Source: Smaragdicoccus niigatensis DSM 44881 = NBRC 103563 (GTDB taxonomy: Bacteria; Actinomycetota; Actinomycetes; Mycobacteriales; Mycobacteriaceae). Taken from it: DNA of 64,000 nt. Location of the stretch: the NCBI RefSeq assembly GCF_000380645.1, contig NZ_AQXZ01000019.1, positions 648,761 to 712,760 of the forward strand, given 5' to 3'. The notes below the pieces were generated by a model that saw only the letters and a program-made list of their open reading frames with translations, was not told the DNA's origin and did not search any database. Shown piece after piece: positions 16,638 through 24,256 of this stretch. The position numbers and the translations under genes are program-made. Position 1 is the stretch's first letter; the number at the start of each line of letters is the position of its first letter.

Positions 16638-16697
16638 AGCTGCATGGCCTGCCGTTGACAGCACCTGATCAGGCGCTGTCAACGGCAAGCCACGCAC
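16638..16697. repeat. Right copy of the 60-bp direct repeat with near-perfect palindrome
   Basis: Contains 16650-16687, a 38-nt palindrome with 18 of 19 base pairs matched (arms TGCCGTTGACAGC and GCTGTCAACGGCA around CCTGATCAGG). It lies between the 3' ends of the AbiEi-like gene and pdtaS, so it could also end transcription from both sides, although no T tract follows. Confidence 0.88.
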
Positions 16698-16708
16698 CCA
16701 AGAAAGAA

Positions 16709-18202
16709 CTACCGCCCCGAGCGTCGGCCCAACGGCACCCGCACGACGGCATCGGTTCCACCGTCTTCGGCGGGGTGCAGGCCGATCGAACCGCCGAGTT
16801 CGGCGGTCACCAGCGTGCGAACGATTTGAAGTCCCAGGCGGTCCGAGCGCTCGAGACTGAATCCCACCGGCAAGCCACGCCCGTCATCGTGCACCACCAC
16901 GTCGAGCCAGCGCGCCGAACGTTCGGCCCGCATCGTCACGGTGCCGGTCACACCGGGTTCGAAGGCGTGCTCGATCGCGTTCTGCACGAGTTCGGTCAGG
17001 ACCATGACCAGCGGAGTCGCGCGCTCGGCACTGAACACTCCAAGACTGCCGAGGCGACGGATCTTGACCGGGGTACTGACGGTCGCGACGTCGGACATCA
17101 TCGGGACGAGTCGATCGACGACCTCGTCGAGGTTGACGTCTTCGTCCACGGACATCGACAAGACGTCGTGCACCGCGGCGATCGACTGAACGCGTGCGAC
17201 GGACTCGGCGAGTGCCACGCGCGCTTCCTCGTTCTCAGTTCGCCGGGCCTGCAGCCGAAGCAAGGCCGCCACCGTCTGGAGATTGTTCTTCACGCGGTGG
17301 TGGATCTCGCGGATCGTCGCGTCCTTCGACAACAGCGCGCGGTCACGTCGCTTGACCTCGGTGACGTCACGGACGAGTACGGCGGCACCGGCCGGTTGCT
17401 CGGCGAGCCGAAGAACGAGCGTTCGCAGCAGGACCGTCGCACCGTGGGCGTCCACCTCCATCCGGCGTCCCGTGCGGCCCGCGAGGGCAGCACGAATGTC
17501 GTTGGCGACTTCCTGGGCGTCGAAGGGGTCGGTCACCAGGGCACGGGTCAGCGCGGCGAGATCCTGACCGGTGAGATCGCTCGTGAATCCCATGCGGTGA
17601 TAAGCAGACTGAGCGTTCGGGCTCGCGTAACTGACGAGTCCATCGTCGTCGAGACGGATGAAACCGTCGCCCGGACGGGGGCTGGAGTGCGTGGCGGCGC
17701 GGTCTTCCGGCGTCGGAAACGTGCCCTCGCCGATCATCTGGCACAGGTCGTCAGCGCACCGCAGATAGGCAGACTCGAGCGGGCTGTTCATGCGGCCGCG
17801 CACGATCGCCGAGTCGCGACTGATCACGGCGATGACGTCACCGTCGCATCGGACCGGGATCGCAATGCAGGTCGTGCAGTCTTCGCATCGCTTGCACTCG
17901 GCGCCGAGATACTCGACTTCGTGACTCACCAATGCGCGAATGACGTGTGGATGCTCGCTCGAGTGCGCGATCGAACCGACCGCGTCTTCCGGGATCACGG
18001 TCGGTGCGGTGGTGGGCCGGCATTGTGCGACACATACGACGTCACTACCGGACGTGACTGGACCGACGCCGACCCACAGGAGCAAATCGGCGAACGCCAG
18101 ATCAGCGAGGAGTTGCCAGTCGCCGACGACGCGTTGCAGGTGGTCAACGGCCTTACCTGGTAGGTCAGTGTGTTCGGCGAGGAGCTCACTCAGTGTCGCC
18201 AT
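16709..18202 (-). CDS. pdtaS: Sensor histidine kinase PdtaS
   Basis: A cytosolic 497-residue kinase of the HisKA_2 type that phosphorylates the ANTAR-type RNA-binding regulator PdtaR. N-terminal GAF domain (about 1-150), PAS-like domain (about 175-285), phospho-acceptor region IREIHHRVKNNLQT with His301/His302, and an ATPase domain with N box ELVQNAIEHAF and G box DDGRGLP. The GAF region has Cys57 and Cys61 plus a cluster Cys103-Cys106-Cys109-Cys112 and Cys119, probably metal- or NO-reactive; the M. tuberculosis protein is reported to sense copper and nitric oxide. ATG 18202 has GAGGGAG upstream. Position matches Rv3220c. The partner PdtaR gene is not in the window. Confidence 0.95.
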   Translation of the reverse strand: MATLSELLAEHTDLPGKAVDHLQRVVGDWQLLADLAFADLLLWVGVGPVTSGSDVVCVAQCRPTTAPTVIPEDAVGSIAHSSEHPHVIRALVSHEVEYLGAECKRCEDCTTCIAIPVRCDGDVIAVISRDSAIVRGRMNSPLESAYLRCADDLCQMIGEGTFPTPEDRAATHSSPRPGDGFIRLDDDGLVSYASPNAQSAYHRMGFTSDLTGQDLAALTRALVTDPFDAQEVANDIRAALAGRTGRRMEVDAHGATVLLRTLVLRLAEQPAGAAVLVRDVTEVKRRDRALLSKDATIREIHHRVKNNLQTVAALLRLQARRTENEEARVALAESVARVQSIAAVHDVLSMSVDEDVNLDEVVDRLVPMMSDVATVSTPVKIRRLGSLGVFSAERATPLVMVLTELVQNAIEHAFEPGVTGTVTMRAERSARWLDVVVHDDGRGLPVGFSLERSDRLGLQIVRTLVTAELGGSIGLHPAEDGGTDAVVRVPLGRRSGR

Positions 18203-18363
18203 CCGCGCTCCCTCTTCTCAGGAAAAACTGCTCGCGACGCTCGAGCCGCTGGCGCCTAGAACACTAATCGAACGGGGCGACAAGATGGCCGATGCCGGTC
18301 CAGCCAACCACACATGAAAAGATGGTGTGCAACGCAGGTAGACCGAGACGCGAGGAGGACCTC
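18203..18363. other. Divergent promoter region of pdtaS and the bL37 gene
   Basis: 161 bases between divergent starts. It carries the pdtaS ribosome site (GAGGGAG on the minus strand) and GAGGAGG at 18352-18358 for the small ribosomal gene. No strong dyad was found. Confidence 0.5.
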
Positions 18364-18438
18364 ATGGGTAAGCGTGGCCGCAAGAAGAAGGCACGTAAGG
18401 GAAACGCAGCCAACCACGGTAAGCGACCAAACAGCTAA
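18364..18438 (+). CDS. Ribosomal protein bL37 (24 residues)
   Basis: A very short, highly basic protein starting MGKRGRKKKARKG and ending ANHGKRPNS. It matches what I recall of the actinobacterial 24-residue large-subunit protein bL37 seen in mycobacterial ribosome structures. GAGGAGG lies five bases before ATG 18364, and a strong terminator with T tract follows nine bases after the stop, so it is a complete single-gene unit. Eleven of 24 residues are Lys or Arg. It lies between divergent pdtaS and convergent rshA-sigH. Automatic callers usually miss it because of its length. Confidence 0.9.
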   Translation: MGKRGRKKKARKGNAANHGKRPNS

Positions 18439-18446
18439 GACGTCAG

Positions 18447-18480
18447 AACGCCGGCCTCCACTTGGGAGACCGGCGTTTTT
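18447..18480 (+). terminator. Intrinsic terminator after bL37
   Basis: Stem AACGCCGGCCTCC (18447-18459) pairs with GGAGACCGGCGTT (18465-18477) with one mismatch and a 5-base loop, followed by TTTTTCTTT. It can also serve the convergent rshA transcript weakly. Confidence 0.9.
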
Positions 18481-18492
18481 CTTTGCCAGAAT

Positions 18493-18762
18493 TCAGCTTT
18501 CGCCGCGAATGGTCAGCGACCGGATGTTGATCTGAAGTCGGGAACGCAGACCCTCCGGCGCGCGCTCACCACCGCATTTGCGTCCGATCAGGCGCTTGAC
18601 CTGCTCTTCGATTCCGTACGCCTCGAGACACGGCCCACAGTGATCCATGTGATGGCGAAGCGTGTCGCGAATGGACTCGCTGCACTCGTTGTCGAGGAGT
18701 TGGGAAATGTCCGCGAGAACCGCCGCACAGTCGATGTCGTCGTGGTCGTGGTCGACACTCAT
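18493..18762 (-). CDS. rshA: Zinc anti-sigma factor of SigH (RshA-like)
   Basis: An 89-residue ZAS-domain protein that binds and inactivates the adjacent sigma factor under reducing conditions. The zinc motif HxxxCxxC is present as HMDHCGPC (His38, Cys42, Cys45), with an upstream His-rich N terminus. Oxidation or heat is known to release SigH from RshA in mycobacteria. The start codon at 18762 overlaps the sigH stop by ATGA, so the two are translationally coupled. In M. tuberculosis the biotinylated TB7.3 gene lies close by; it is absent here. Confidence 0.93.
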   Translation of the reverse strand: MSVDHDHDDIDCAAVLADISQLLDNECSESIRDTLRHHMDHCGPCLEAYGIEEQVKRLIGRKCGGERAPEGLRSRLQINIRSLTIRGES

Positions 18763-19418
18763 CGGGTTACTCCTTGCTCCGAGCGTCCGGTGTTGAAGCC
18801 GCGCTCGCGTGCCACATCCGCGAGCAGTTCGCGCAATTGCTTGCGGCCGCGGTGCAACCGCGACATGACGGTTCCGATCGGGGTTCCCATGATTTCGGCG
18901 ATCTCCTTGTACGGGAATCCTTCGACGTCGGCGTAATACACCGCCATCCGGAATTCCTCCGGCAATGCCTGCAACGCGGCTTTGATCTCCTCGTCGGGCA
19001 GGGCGTCGAGCGCCTCCACCTCAGCCGAACGCAGGCCTTGCGACGTGTGTTCCGCAGCAGCTGCGAGCTGCCAGTCGGTGATCTCGTCGGTCGGGTACTG
19101 CGCAGGCTGACGCTGCTTCTTCCGGTATGTGTTGATGTAGGTGTTGGTGAGGATGCGGTACAGCCAGGCACGCAGATTCGTACCCTCGGTGAACGACGCG
19201 AACGCCGAGTAGGCCTTGGCGTACGTCTCCTGGACGAGATCTTCCGCATCGGCGGGGTTGCGCGTCATGCGCAGAGCCGCGCCATAGAGCTGATCGAGCA
19301 GAGGCAGAGCCTCGGTCTCGAACCGCGTGGCAAGATCTGCCGACGCGCTCTTGGAAGGGCGACCGGAATCGTCGACAGCGTCTTCTGGTTGCTTCGCAGG
19401 CTGCGCTCCGCTAGTCAA
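18759..19418 (-). CDS. sigH: ECF RNA polymerase sigma factor SigH
   Basis: A 219-residue group-4 sigma factor for oxidative and heat stress. Sigma-2 region: [21 protein letters not shown], then [20 protein letters not shown]; sigma-4 region: [46 protein letters not shown]. These agree closely with mycobacterial SigH. The start is TTG 19418: GGAGGA at 19425-19430 (minus strand) stands six bases before it, and the resulting N terminus has the family length. The longer open frame to 19625 would overlap the next gene and has no ribosome site. SigH normally transcribes its own operon with rshA. Confidence 0.93.
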   Translation of the reverse strand: MTSGAQPAKQPEDAVDDSGRPSKSASADLATRFETEALPLLDQLYGAALRMTRNPADAEDLVQETYAKAYSAFASFTEGTNLRAWLYRILTNTYINTYRKKQRQPAQYPTDEITDWQLAAAAEHTSQGLRSAEVEALDALPDEEIKAALQALPEEFRMAVYYADVEGFPYKEIAEIMGTPIGTVMSRLHRGRKQLRELLADVARERGFNTGRSEQGVTR

Positions 19419-19596
19419 ACTATTTCCTCCGGTTGGCGTGGTCTTCAAATCTACTCGGACAACCACACGCGGAATCACTGAAGGACGGCTTGCCGCCATC
19501 GTCGTCGCCGCTGCCATTACGCCATGCACCTCGCTCCGCCTCCCTTCCGTGGACAGGTAGTGCAACGCCGCAATGTACGACCCTGTTCCCCGCGGG
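19419..19596 (-). promoter_or_regulatory. sigH upstream region
   Basis: 178 bases between the SRAP gene stop and the sigH TTG start. It must contain the sigH promoter. I looked for the SigH-type GGAAT/GTT pattern on the minus strand and found no convincing well-spaced pair. Confidence 0.4.
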
Positions 19597-20358
19597 TCAG
19601 AAAAGTGTGTCGTGACCTGCGTCATCCGCCGGGAGCAGCAGGTCAGGCGAATTGTTCTTAACGCTGTTGACCGCCGGCGAGACGTCCCGGATCTCGATTT
19701 GGGCGACCAATTCCGGGTCGATTCCGGCGACCAAACGCTTCTCCGGACGATGGTCCGGGTCGAGCCATGCCGCCCACTCCGATTCTGCGAGCAGCAGTGG
19801 CATCCGGTTGTGCACGGCCGTCAGCCGGTCGACGGCGTCAGTCGTAAGGATCGTGCAACTCAGTACTGGTTTCGTGCCGGCGCCGCCCCGCCAGACCGAC
19901 CACAGTCCCGCCGCATACAACCGGCCACCGTCCGCCCGGTGCATGTAATGCGGAGTTTTCGTGCCCGAATTCGAAACGGTCCATTCGAACCAACCGTCCA
20001 TCGGAACGAGGCATCGACGCGAGGTAAACGAATCCCGAAATGCCGCAGTTGTCGCGGCCGCTTCGGCGCGGGCATTGAACAACGGTTTACCGCGCTCCGG
20101 AACACCCGGCGACGACTCCTTGGTCCAGTGCGGAATCAGCCCCCAACGCATTCGGCGAATCCGGCGCGACGCCGGATCGTCCGGATGGTCACGATCGTGC
20201 CGATCGACGACCGCCAGGACCTTCGTCGTCGGCGCAACGTTGTAGTTGGGCCCGGCTTCGACATCGAGGAGCGTTTCGGTGGGGTCCGTCTCGTCGAGCG
20301 CATCGAGTTCAGCAGCCAAATCCGCAGGTCCGACCGTGGTTGCATACCGTCCACACAC
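19597..20358 (-). CDS. SRAP-domain abasic-site protein (YedK/HMCES family, Rv3226c-like)
   Basis: A 253-residue SOS-response-associated peptidase. After removal of the initiator methionine, Cys2 forms a covalent link with abasic sites in single-stranded DNA, shielding them. Visible features: MCGRYA at the start (GTG 20358), [34 protein letters not shown] with the catalytic glutamate, and VHNRMPLLL with the catalytic histidine. Length and motifs are complete. Located upstream of sigH on the same strand but with its own 3' gap; position matches Rv3226c. Confidence 0.94.
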   Translation of the reverse strand: MCGRYATTVGPADLAAELDALDETDPTETLLDVEAGPNYNVAPTTKVLAVVDRHDRDHPDDPASRRIRRMRWGLIPHWTKESSPGVPERGKPLFNARAEAAATTAAFRDSFTSRRCLVPMDGWFEWTVSNSGTKTPHYMHRADGGRLYAAGLWSVWRGGAGTKPVLSCTILTTDAVDRLTAVHNRMPLLLAESEWAAWLDPDHRPEKRLVAGIDPELVAQIEIRDVSPAVNSVKNNSPDLLLPADDAGHDTLF

Positions 20359-20550
20359 GCCTCAATCGTGCCATGTCAACTACCGCAGGGCTGTGACGTA
20401 TCCCACTCAACTCGTGTAACCAGTGATAAAGCTGTTATCAACTTGTGAGAATTGTGATCATTCCGCGACATATCTCGACGCGGTTGCGAGATGATCATGA
20501 AACGATCAAACGACTTCGAGTTCAACGGGCTCGATGAAGGGCGGTTCACA
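20359..20550. other. Intergenic region upstream of the CAP-domain gene
   Basis: 192 bases holding the SRAP and CAP-gene promoters. One inverted repeat, TGATAA (20424-20429) and TTATCA (20435-20440), could be a regulator site. The open frame extends up to ATG 20491, but those first residues do not look like a signal peptide. No riboswitch recognised. Confidence 0.35.
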
Positions 20551-21081
20551 ATGTTTGCCTCAGTTCTTCGCGTCAATTCCCGTCGGGCGCTCGCCGCTGT
20601 CGGTGCATGCGCCGCGGTCGCAACTGGAGCTCTTCTGGCCCCTGGCCAGGCCTTGGGTGACACGCCATTCGACATGAATTCCTTCATGGCTTCGGCCGGC
20701 GGAAATCAGTTGAAGGTAGTCACCCTCACCAATAACGAACGCGCCAAAGCCGGCTGCGGGTCACTGACGACGTCAAGCAACCTCAACGTCGTCGCACAGG
20801 GACACGCTAGCGACATGGCAATCAACAACTACTTCAGCCACAACTCGCAGAACGGCGACACGCCGTTCGACCGAATGCGCGCCGCCGGAGCCGCCGGCTC
20901 GGGCTACATGGGCGAGAACATCGCGTGGGGTCAGACGTCGCCGGAGCAGGTCGTCGCGGCCTGGATGGCCAGCGCCGGCCACCGTAAGAACATCCTCAAC
21001 TGCAACTTCAAGGGAATCGGCATCGGTTACGCCGTCGGAGCGGACGGCAAGACGTACTGGGTTCAGGACTTCAACGGCTAG
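20551..21081 (+). CDS. Secreted CAP-domain protein (YkwD/SCP-like)
   Basis: A 176-residue exported protein. The signal peptide is MFASVLRVNSRRALAAVGAC and a following hydrophobic stretch, with likely cleavage after PGQALG. The CAP domain covers about residues 50-176, with NNERAKAGCGSLTTS, HASDMAINNYFSHNS, GENIAWGQTSPEQVV and AGHRKNILNCNFKGIGIGYA, including the paired histidine and glutamate residues of the fold. Bacterial CAP proteins are linked to the cell wall and sporulation; the function here is unknown. I choose ATG 20551 over ATG 20491 because the signal peptide then begins at residue 1. Single gene upstream of aroA. Confidence 0.87.
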   Translation: MFASVLRVNSRRALAAVGACAAVATGALLAPGQALGDTPFDMNSFMASAGGNQLKVVTLTNNERAKAGCGSLTTSSNLNVVAQGHASDMAINNYFSHNSQNGDTPFDRMRAAGAAGSGYMGENIAWGQTSPEQVVAAWMASAGHRKNILNCNFKGIGIGYAVGADGKTYWVQDFNG

Positions 21082-21135
21082 CGCATGGGCCCATTGTCGG
21101 TTGATTAGTTTTGCCAGCCACGCAAGGATCGGTGC

Positions 21136-22398
21136 GTGAGTCTCTGGAGCGCGCCCGTGGCCGCCGAATCCATCGTTGCCACGGTCGAACTCCCGGGTTC
21201 GAAATCGATCACCAACCGGGCGCTCGTCCTCGCCGCACTTGCGGACGGCGAGTCGACGGTTCGAGGCACCCTTCGTAGTCGCGATACCGATCTCATGCTC
21301 GGGGCTTTGGCCGCGATGGGGATCGGTATCGATTACGTCGGTGCGCCGGAGAGTGCGACAACTGTCGTTGTTCGGCCCAATCCTCTGACGGGCGGACACG
21401 TCCACTGCGGGCTCGCAGGCACCGTGATGCGCTTCGTCCCGCCCGTCGCCGCACTTGCCGACGGTATCGTCACCTTCGATGCCGACGAGCAGGCCTACCA
21501 GCGTCCGATGGGCACCGTCATCGGCGCCCTCCGCGAACTCGGCGCTCTCATCGACAGCGACCACCTGCCGTTCTCGGTGCACGGCCACGGCCGCTTGCTC
21601 GGTGGCAGTGTCACCATCGACGCGTCGAGTTCGTCGCAGTTCGTCTCGGCTCTGCTCCTGGCCGGCGCGCGCTACGACCTGGGCGTCAACGTCAAGCATG
21701 TCGGCCCGCAGGTGCCCTCCCAACCGCACATCGACATGACGGTCGAGATGTTGCGCGACGCAGGTGTCTCGGTCGACGTCAACGGTTCGAATTGGCACGT
21801 ATCCCCCGGCCCCATCAAGGCGCGCGAGTGGGTGATCGAGCCCGACCTTTCCAACGCCACCTCGTTCCTCGCCGCCGCGGCAGTGACCGGCGGCCGCATG
21901 ACCGTCCCGCACTGGCCCTCGGCGACGACCCAGGCCGGCGACGCGATCCGCGGCATCCTCGCGGACATGGGGGCCGACGTTTCCCTTGACTCGGACGGCC
22001 TCACTGTGGTCGGCACGTCGCTCCACGGAATTGATGCCGATCTACATGACGTCGGTGAACTGACTCCCACCATCGCGGCCCTCGCCGCGCTCGCCGACGG
22101 TCCGACGACGCTGCGCGGTATCGCCCACCTGCGCGGCCACGAGACCGACCGACTCGCCGCGCTGTGCACCGAGATCAACGCGCTCGGCGGTGATTGCACC
22201 CAAACCGCGGACGGCCTGCACATCACACCGCAGCCACTCCATGGCGGCGTTTGGCACAGCTACGCTGATCACCGGATGGCGACCGCGGGCGCGATCATCG
22301 GCCTCCGGGTACCCGGCGTCGACGTCGAGAACATCGAGACGACCAGCAAGACTCTGCCGACCTTCGTCGACCTGTGGAATGGAATGTTCCAAGGATGA
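21136..22398 (+). CDS. aroA: 3-phosphoshikimate 1-carboxyvinyltransferase (EPSP synthase)
   Basis: Sixth step of the shikimate pathway: joins phosphoenolpyruvate to shikimate-3-phosphate. The 420-residue enzyme shows [20 protein letters not shown] near the N terminus, [23 protein letters not shown], and the C-terminal [18 protein letters not shown]. Starts at GTG 21136 with AAGGAT nearby. Followed after ten bases by rsgA, as in Rv3227-Rv3228, so probably one transcript. Length is normal and all family motifs are intact. Confidence 0.96.
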   Translation: MSLWSAPVAAESIVATVELPGSKSITNRALVLAALADGESTVRGTLRSRDTDLMLGALAAMGIGIDYVGAPESATTVVVRPNPLTGGHVHCGLAGTVMRFVPPVAALADGIVTFDADEQAYQRPMGTVIGALRELGALIDSDHLPFSVHGHGRLLGGSVTIDASSSSQFVSALLLAGARYDLGVNVKHVGPQVPSQPHIDMTVEMLRDAGVSVDVNGSNWHVSPGPIKAREWVIEPDLSNATSFLAAAAVTGGRMTVPHWPSATTQAGDAIRGILADMGADVSLDSDGLTVVGTSLHGIDADLHDVGELTPTIAALAALADGPTTLRGIAHLRGHETDRLAALCTEINALGGDCTQTADGLHITPQPLHGGVWHSYADHRMATAGAIIGLRVPGVDVENIETTSKTLPTFVDLWNGMFQG

Positions 22399-22408
22399 TC
22401 GAACGCCG

Positions 22409-23401
22409 ATGAGAAGCCGCGACTACGACGAGTCCGACGTCCGGGTACGCCCGGGCAAGAGCTCGCGTCCGCGCACCAAGGTTCGACCCACCCACGACAG
22501 CGCCGAGTCGGCGATGGTGATCTCCGTCGACCGCGGGCGTTGGGGTTGCGTTCTCGGGGGTGATCCTGAGCGCCTCGTCGTCGCGATGCGTGCCCGCGAA
22601 CTCGGCCGAACGCCGATCGTCGTCGGCGACAGCGTGGACATCGTGGGCGACCTCAGCGGCCGGTCCGACACCCTCGCTCGCATCATTCGCGTCGCCGATC
22701 GGACCAGTGTCTTGCGCCGCACCGCCGACGACACCGATCCGTTCGAGCGCATCGTCGTCGCCAACGCCCAACAGTTGCTGATCGTGGTGGCTCTCGCCGA
22801 TCCGCCGCCTCGGTCCGGATTCGTCGAGCGCACGCTGATCGCTGCGTACACCGGTGGGCTGACACCGGTTCTCGCACTTACGAAGGGCGACCTGGCGAAC
22901 GCCGCGGAATTCGCCCAGCTATTCGAAGATCTCGGACTGACAGTCGTCAACGCTGGTATCGAGGACCCGATCGAGCCGATCAACGACCTCCTCGACGGCA
23001 AGGTGACGGCACTGATCGGCCACTCCGGGGTCGGTAAGTCGACCATGGTCAACCGGATCATCCCGGACGCCTTCCGGCCCGTCGGAGACGTCACCGGCGT
23101 GGGCAAAGGCCGTCACACGTCGACGCAGTCCGTCGCCTTTCCGCTGCCGAGCGGCCGCGGGTGGGTCATCGACACGCCTGGCGTTCGGTCGTTCGGCCTC
23201 GCTCACATCTCCTCGAACGACGTGATCACGCCGTTCGCGGACCTGGCCGACGCCATCGAGAACTGCCCGCGTGGTTGCACCCATCTGGGTCCGCCCGCTG
23301 ACCCGGAATGCGAACTCGACAAACTCGAAGGTCAGTCGGCTCGCCGCGTCGCCGCCGTTCGAATCATGCTCACCAGCCTCATCGCAAACGAAACCTACTG
23401 A
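22409..23401 (+). CDS. rsgA: Ribosome small-subunit GTPase RsgA
   Basis: Circularly permuted GTPase that checks late 30S subunit maturation. The 330-residue protein has an OB-like N-terminal domain (about 35-100), then G4 TKGDL, G1 GHSGVGKST, G2/G3 DVTGVGKGRHTSTQ and DTPGV, in the permuted order, and a C-terminal zinc knuckle CPRGCTHLGPPADPEC. The chosen start, ATG 22409, gives MRSRDYDESDVRVRPG, as in mycobacterial relatives. The basic N-terminal tail probably touches rRNA. The 3' end overlaps the convergent NmrA-like gene by seven bases. Confidence 0.94.
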   Translation: MRSRDYDESDVRVRPGKSSRPRTKVRPTHDSAESAMVISVDRGRWGCVLGGDPERLVVAMRARELGRTPIVVGDSVDIVGDLSGRSDTLARIIRVADRTSVLRRTADDTDPFERIVVANAQQLLIVVALADPPPRSGFVERTLIAAYTGGLTPVLALTKGDLANAAEFAQLFEDLGLTVVNAGIEDPIEPINDLLDGKVTALIGHSGVGKSTMVNRIIPDAFRPVGDVTGVGKGRHTSTQSVAFPLPSGRGWVIDTPGVRSFGLAHISSNDVITPFADLADAIENCPRGCTHLGPPADPECELDKLEGQSARRVAAVRIMLTSLIANETY

Positions 23402-24231
23402 TTCGCCAGGAAATCACGGAAGCTGCGCGGCGGTTTCCCGACCAACATCTCGACGTCCGTCGTGACCAGCGCGGTTTCCCCGTTCGCGATCGACGCATAC
23501 GAGCTGACCCAACCTTCGACCTCCCACGCCTCGGCGCCGTACTGGGCACGTGAGTCGTACGCTTCGTCGAAGGTCTCCGCCTTGTAGGTTGTCGGCTTGC
23601 CGGTCACCTCGGTGATGAGTGCGGCGACCTCGGCCATCGTGAGAGCCTCGGGCCCGGTGAGCGTGTAGGTCTGCCCCGTTCGGGAGTCGTCCAGGGCAGC
23701 GGCAGCGATCGCCGCAGCGCTATCGTCCCGGGCCACGGCGGCGACTCGGCCTTGTGCGGCAGGGCCCGCGATCACGCCGTCCGGGCCGCCGAAGTGCACG
23801 AGAACGTCTTGGTAGAAGTTGTTGCGCAGAATGACGAACTCCATGCCGCTGCCGACGATCGCCTGCTCGGTGTGCCAGTGGTCGCGTCCGAAGGTGAACG
23901 TGCAGTCCGGGGCCGCGCCTACGAAGCTGACGTAGACGACGCGCTGGACGCCGGCCGCCGCTGCCGCCTCGATCACCGAGACCTGCTGCCGCGCTCGATA
24001 CTTCGACTCCGGCAGCGAGACGAACACGAAGGTGTCGACGCCCGCGAGCTGCCGCCGGGTCCCCGACGCATCCGTCAGGTCGACCGGCTCCGCTTCCGAA
24101 TGGGGCAGCCGCGGAACTCGGGACGGGTCGCGAACGAGAAGTCGTTGATGGGCGCCGCTCGCCGAAATCAGGCGCGCAATCCGCCCACCCAGCTGACCCG
24201 TGGAACCGTTGACCGCGATGAGCCCGCCCAT
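23395..24231 (-). CDS. NmrA-like NAD(P)-binding reductase
   Basis: A 278-residue atypical short-chain dehydrogenase of the NmrA/QOR2 type. The nucleotide loop near the N terminus is AVNGSTGQLGGRIARL; FVFVSLPES and RVVYVSFVGA follow. No Tyr-x-x-x-Lys pair is obvious, as is usual in NmrA-like proteins, which may act as quinone reductases or redox sensors. Not part of the core M. tuberculosis order at this point, so probably an accessory gene. Convergent with rsgA; upstream is the desA-type gene on the same strand, 26 bases away, so they could share a transcript. Confidence 0.85.
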   Translation of the reverse strand: MGGLIAVNGSTGQLGGRIARLISASGAHQRLLVRDPSRVPRLPHSEAEPVDLTDASGTRRQLAGVDTFVFVSLPESKYRARQQVSVIEAAAAAGVQRVVYVSFVGAAPDCTFTFGRDHWHTEQAIVGSGMEFVILRNNFYQDVLVHFGGPDGVIAGPAAQGRVAAVARDDSAAAIAAAALDDSRTGQTYTLTGPEALTMAEVAALITEVTGKPTTYKAETFDEAYDSRAQYGAEAWEVEGWVSSYASIANGETALVTTDVEMLVGKPPRSFRDFLANQ

Positions 24232-24256
24232 GCAGCGGAGTCTAGAGCGTTCTCCG

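Noticed and set aside
16655-18163. 502-codon plus-strand frame opposite pdtaS
   Set aside because: Shadow of pdtaS; low-complexity Arg/His/Asp composition.
19419-19625. Upstream extension of sigH
   Set aside because: Overlaps the SRAP gene, lacks a ribosome site and is longer than known SigH proteins.
20491-20550. Longer start of the CAP-domain protein at ATG 20491
   Set aside because: The added residues would bury the signal peptide; ATG 20551 gives a normal export signal.
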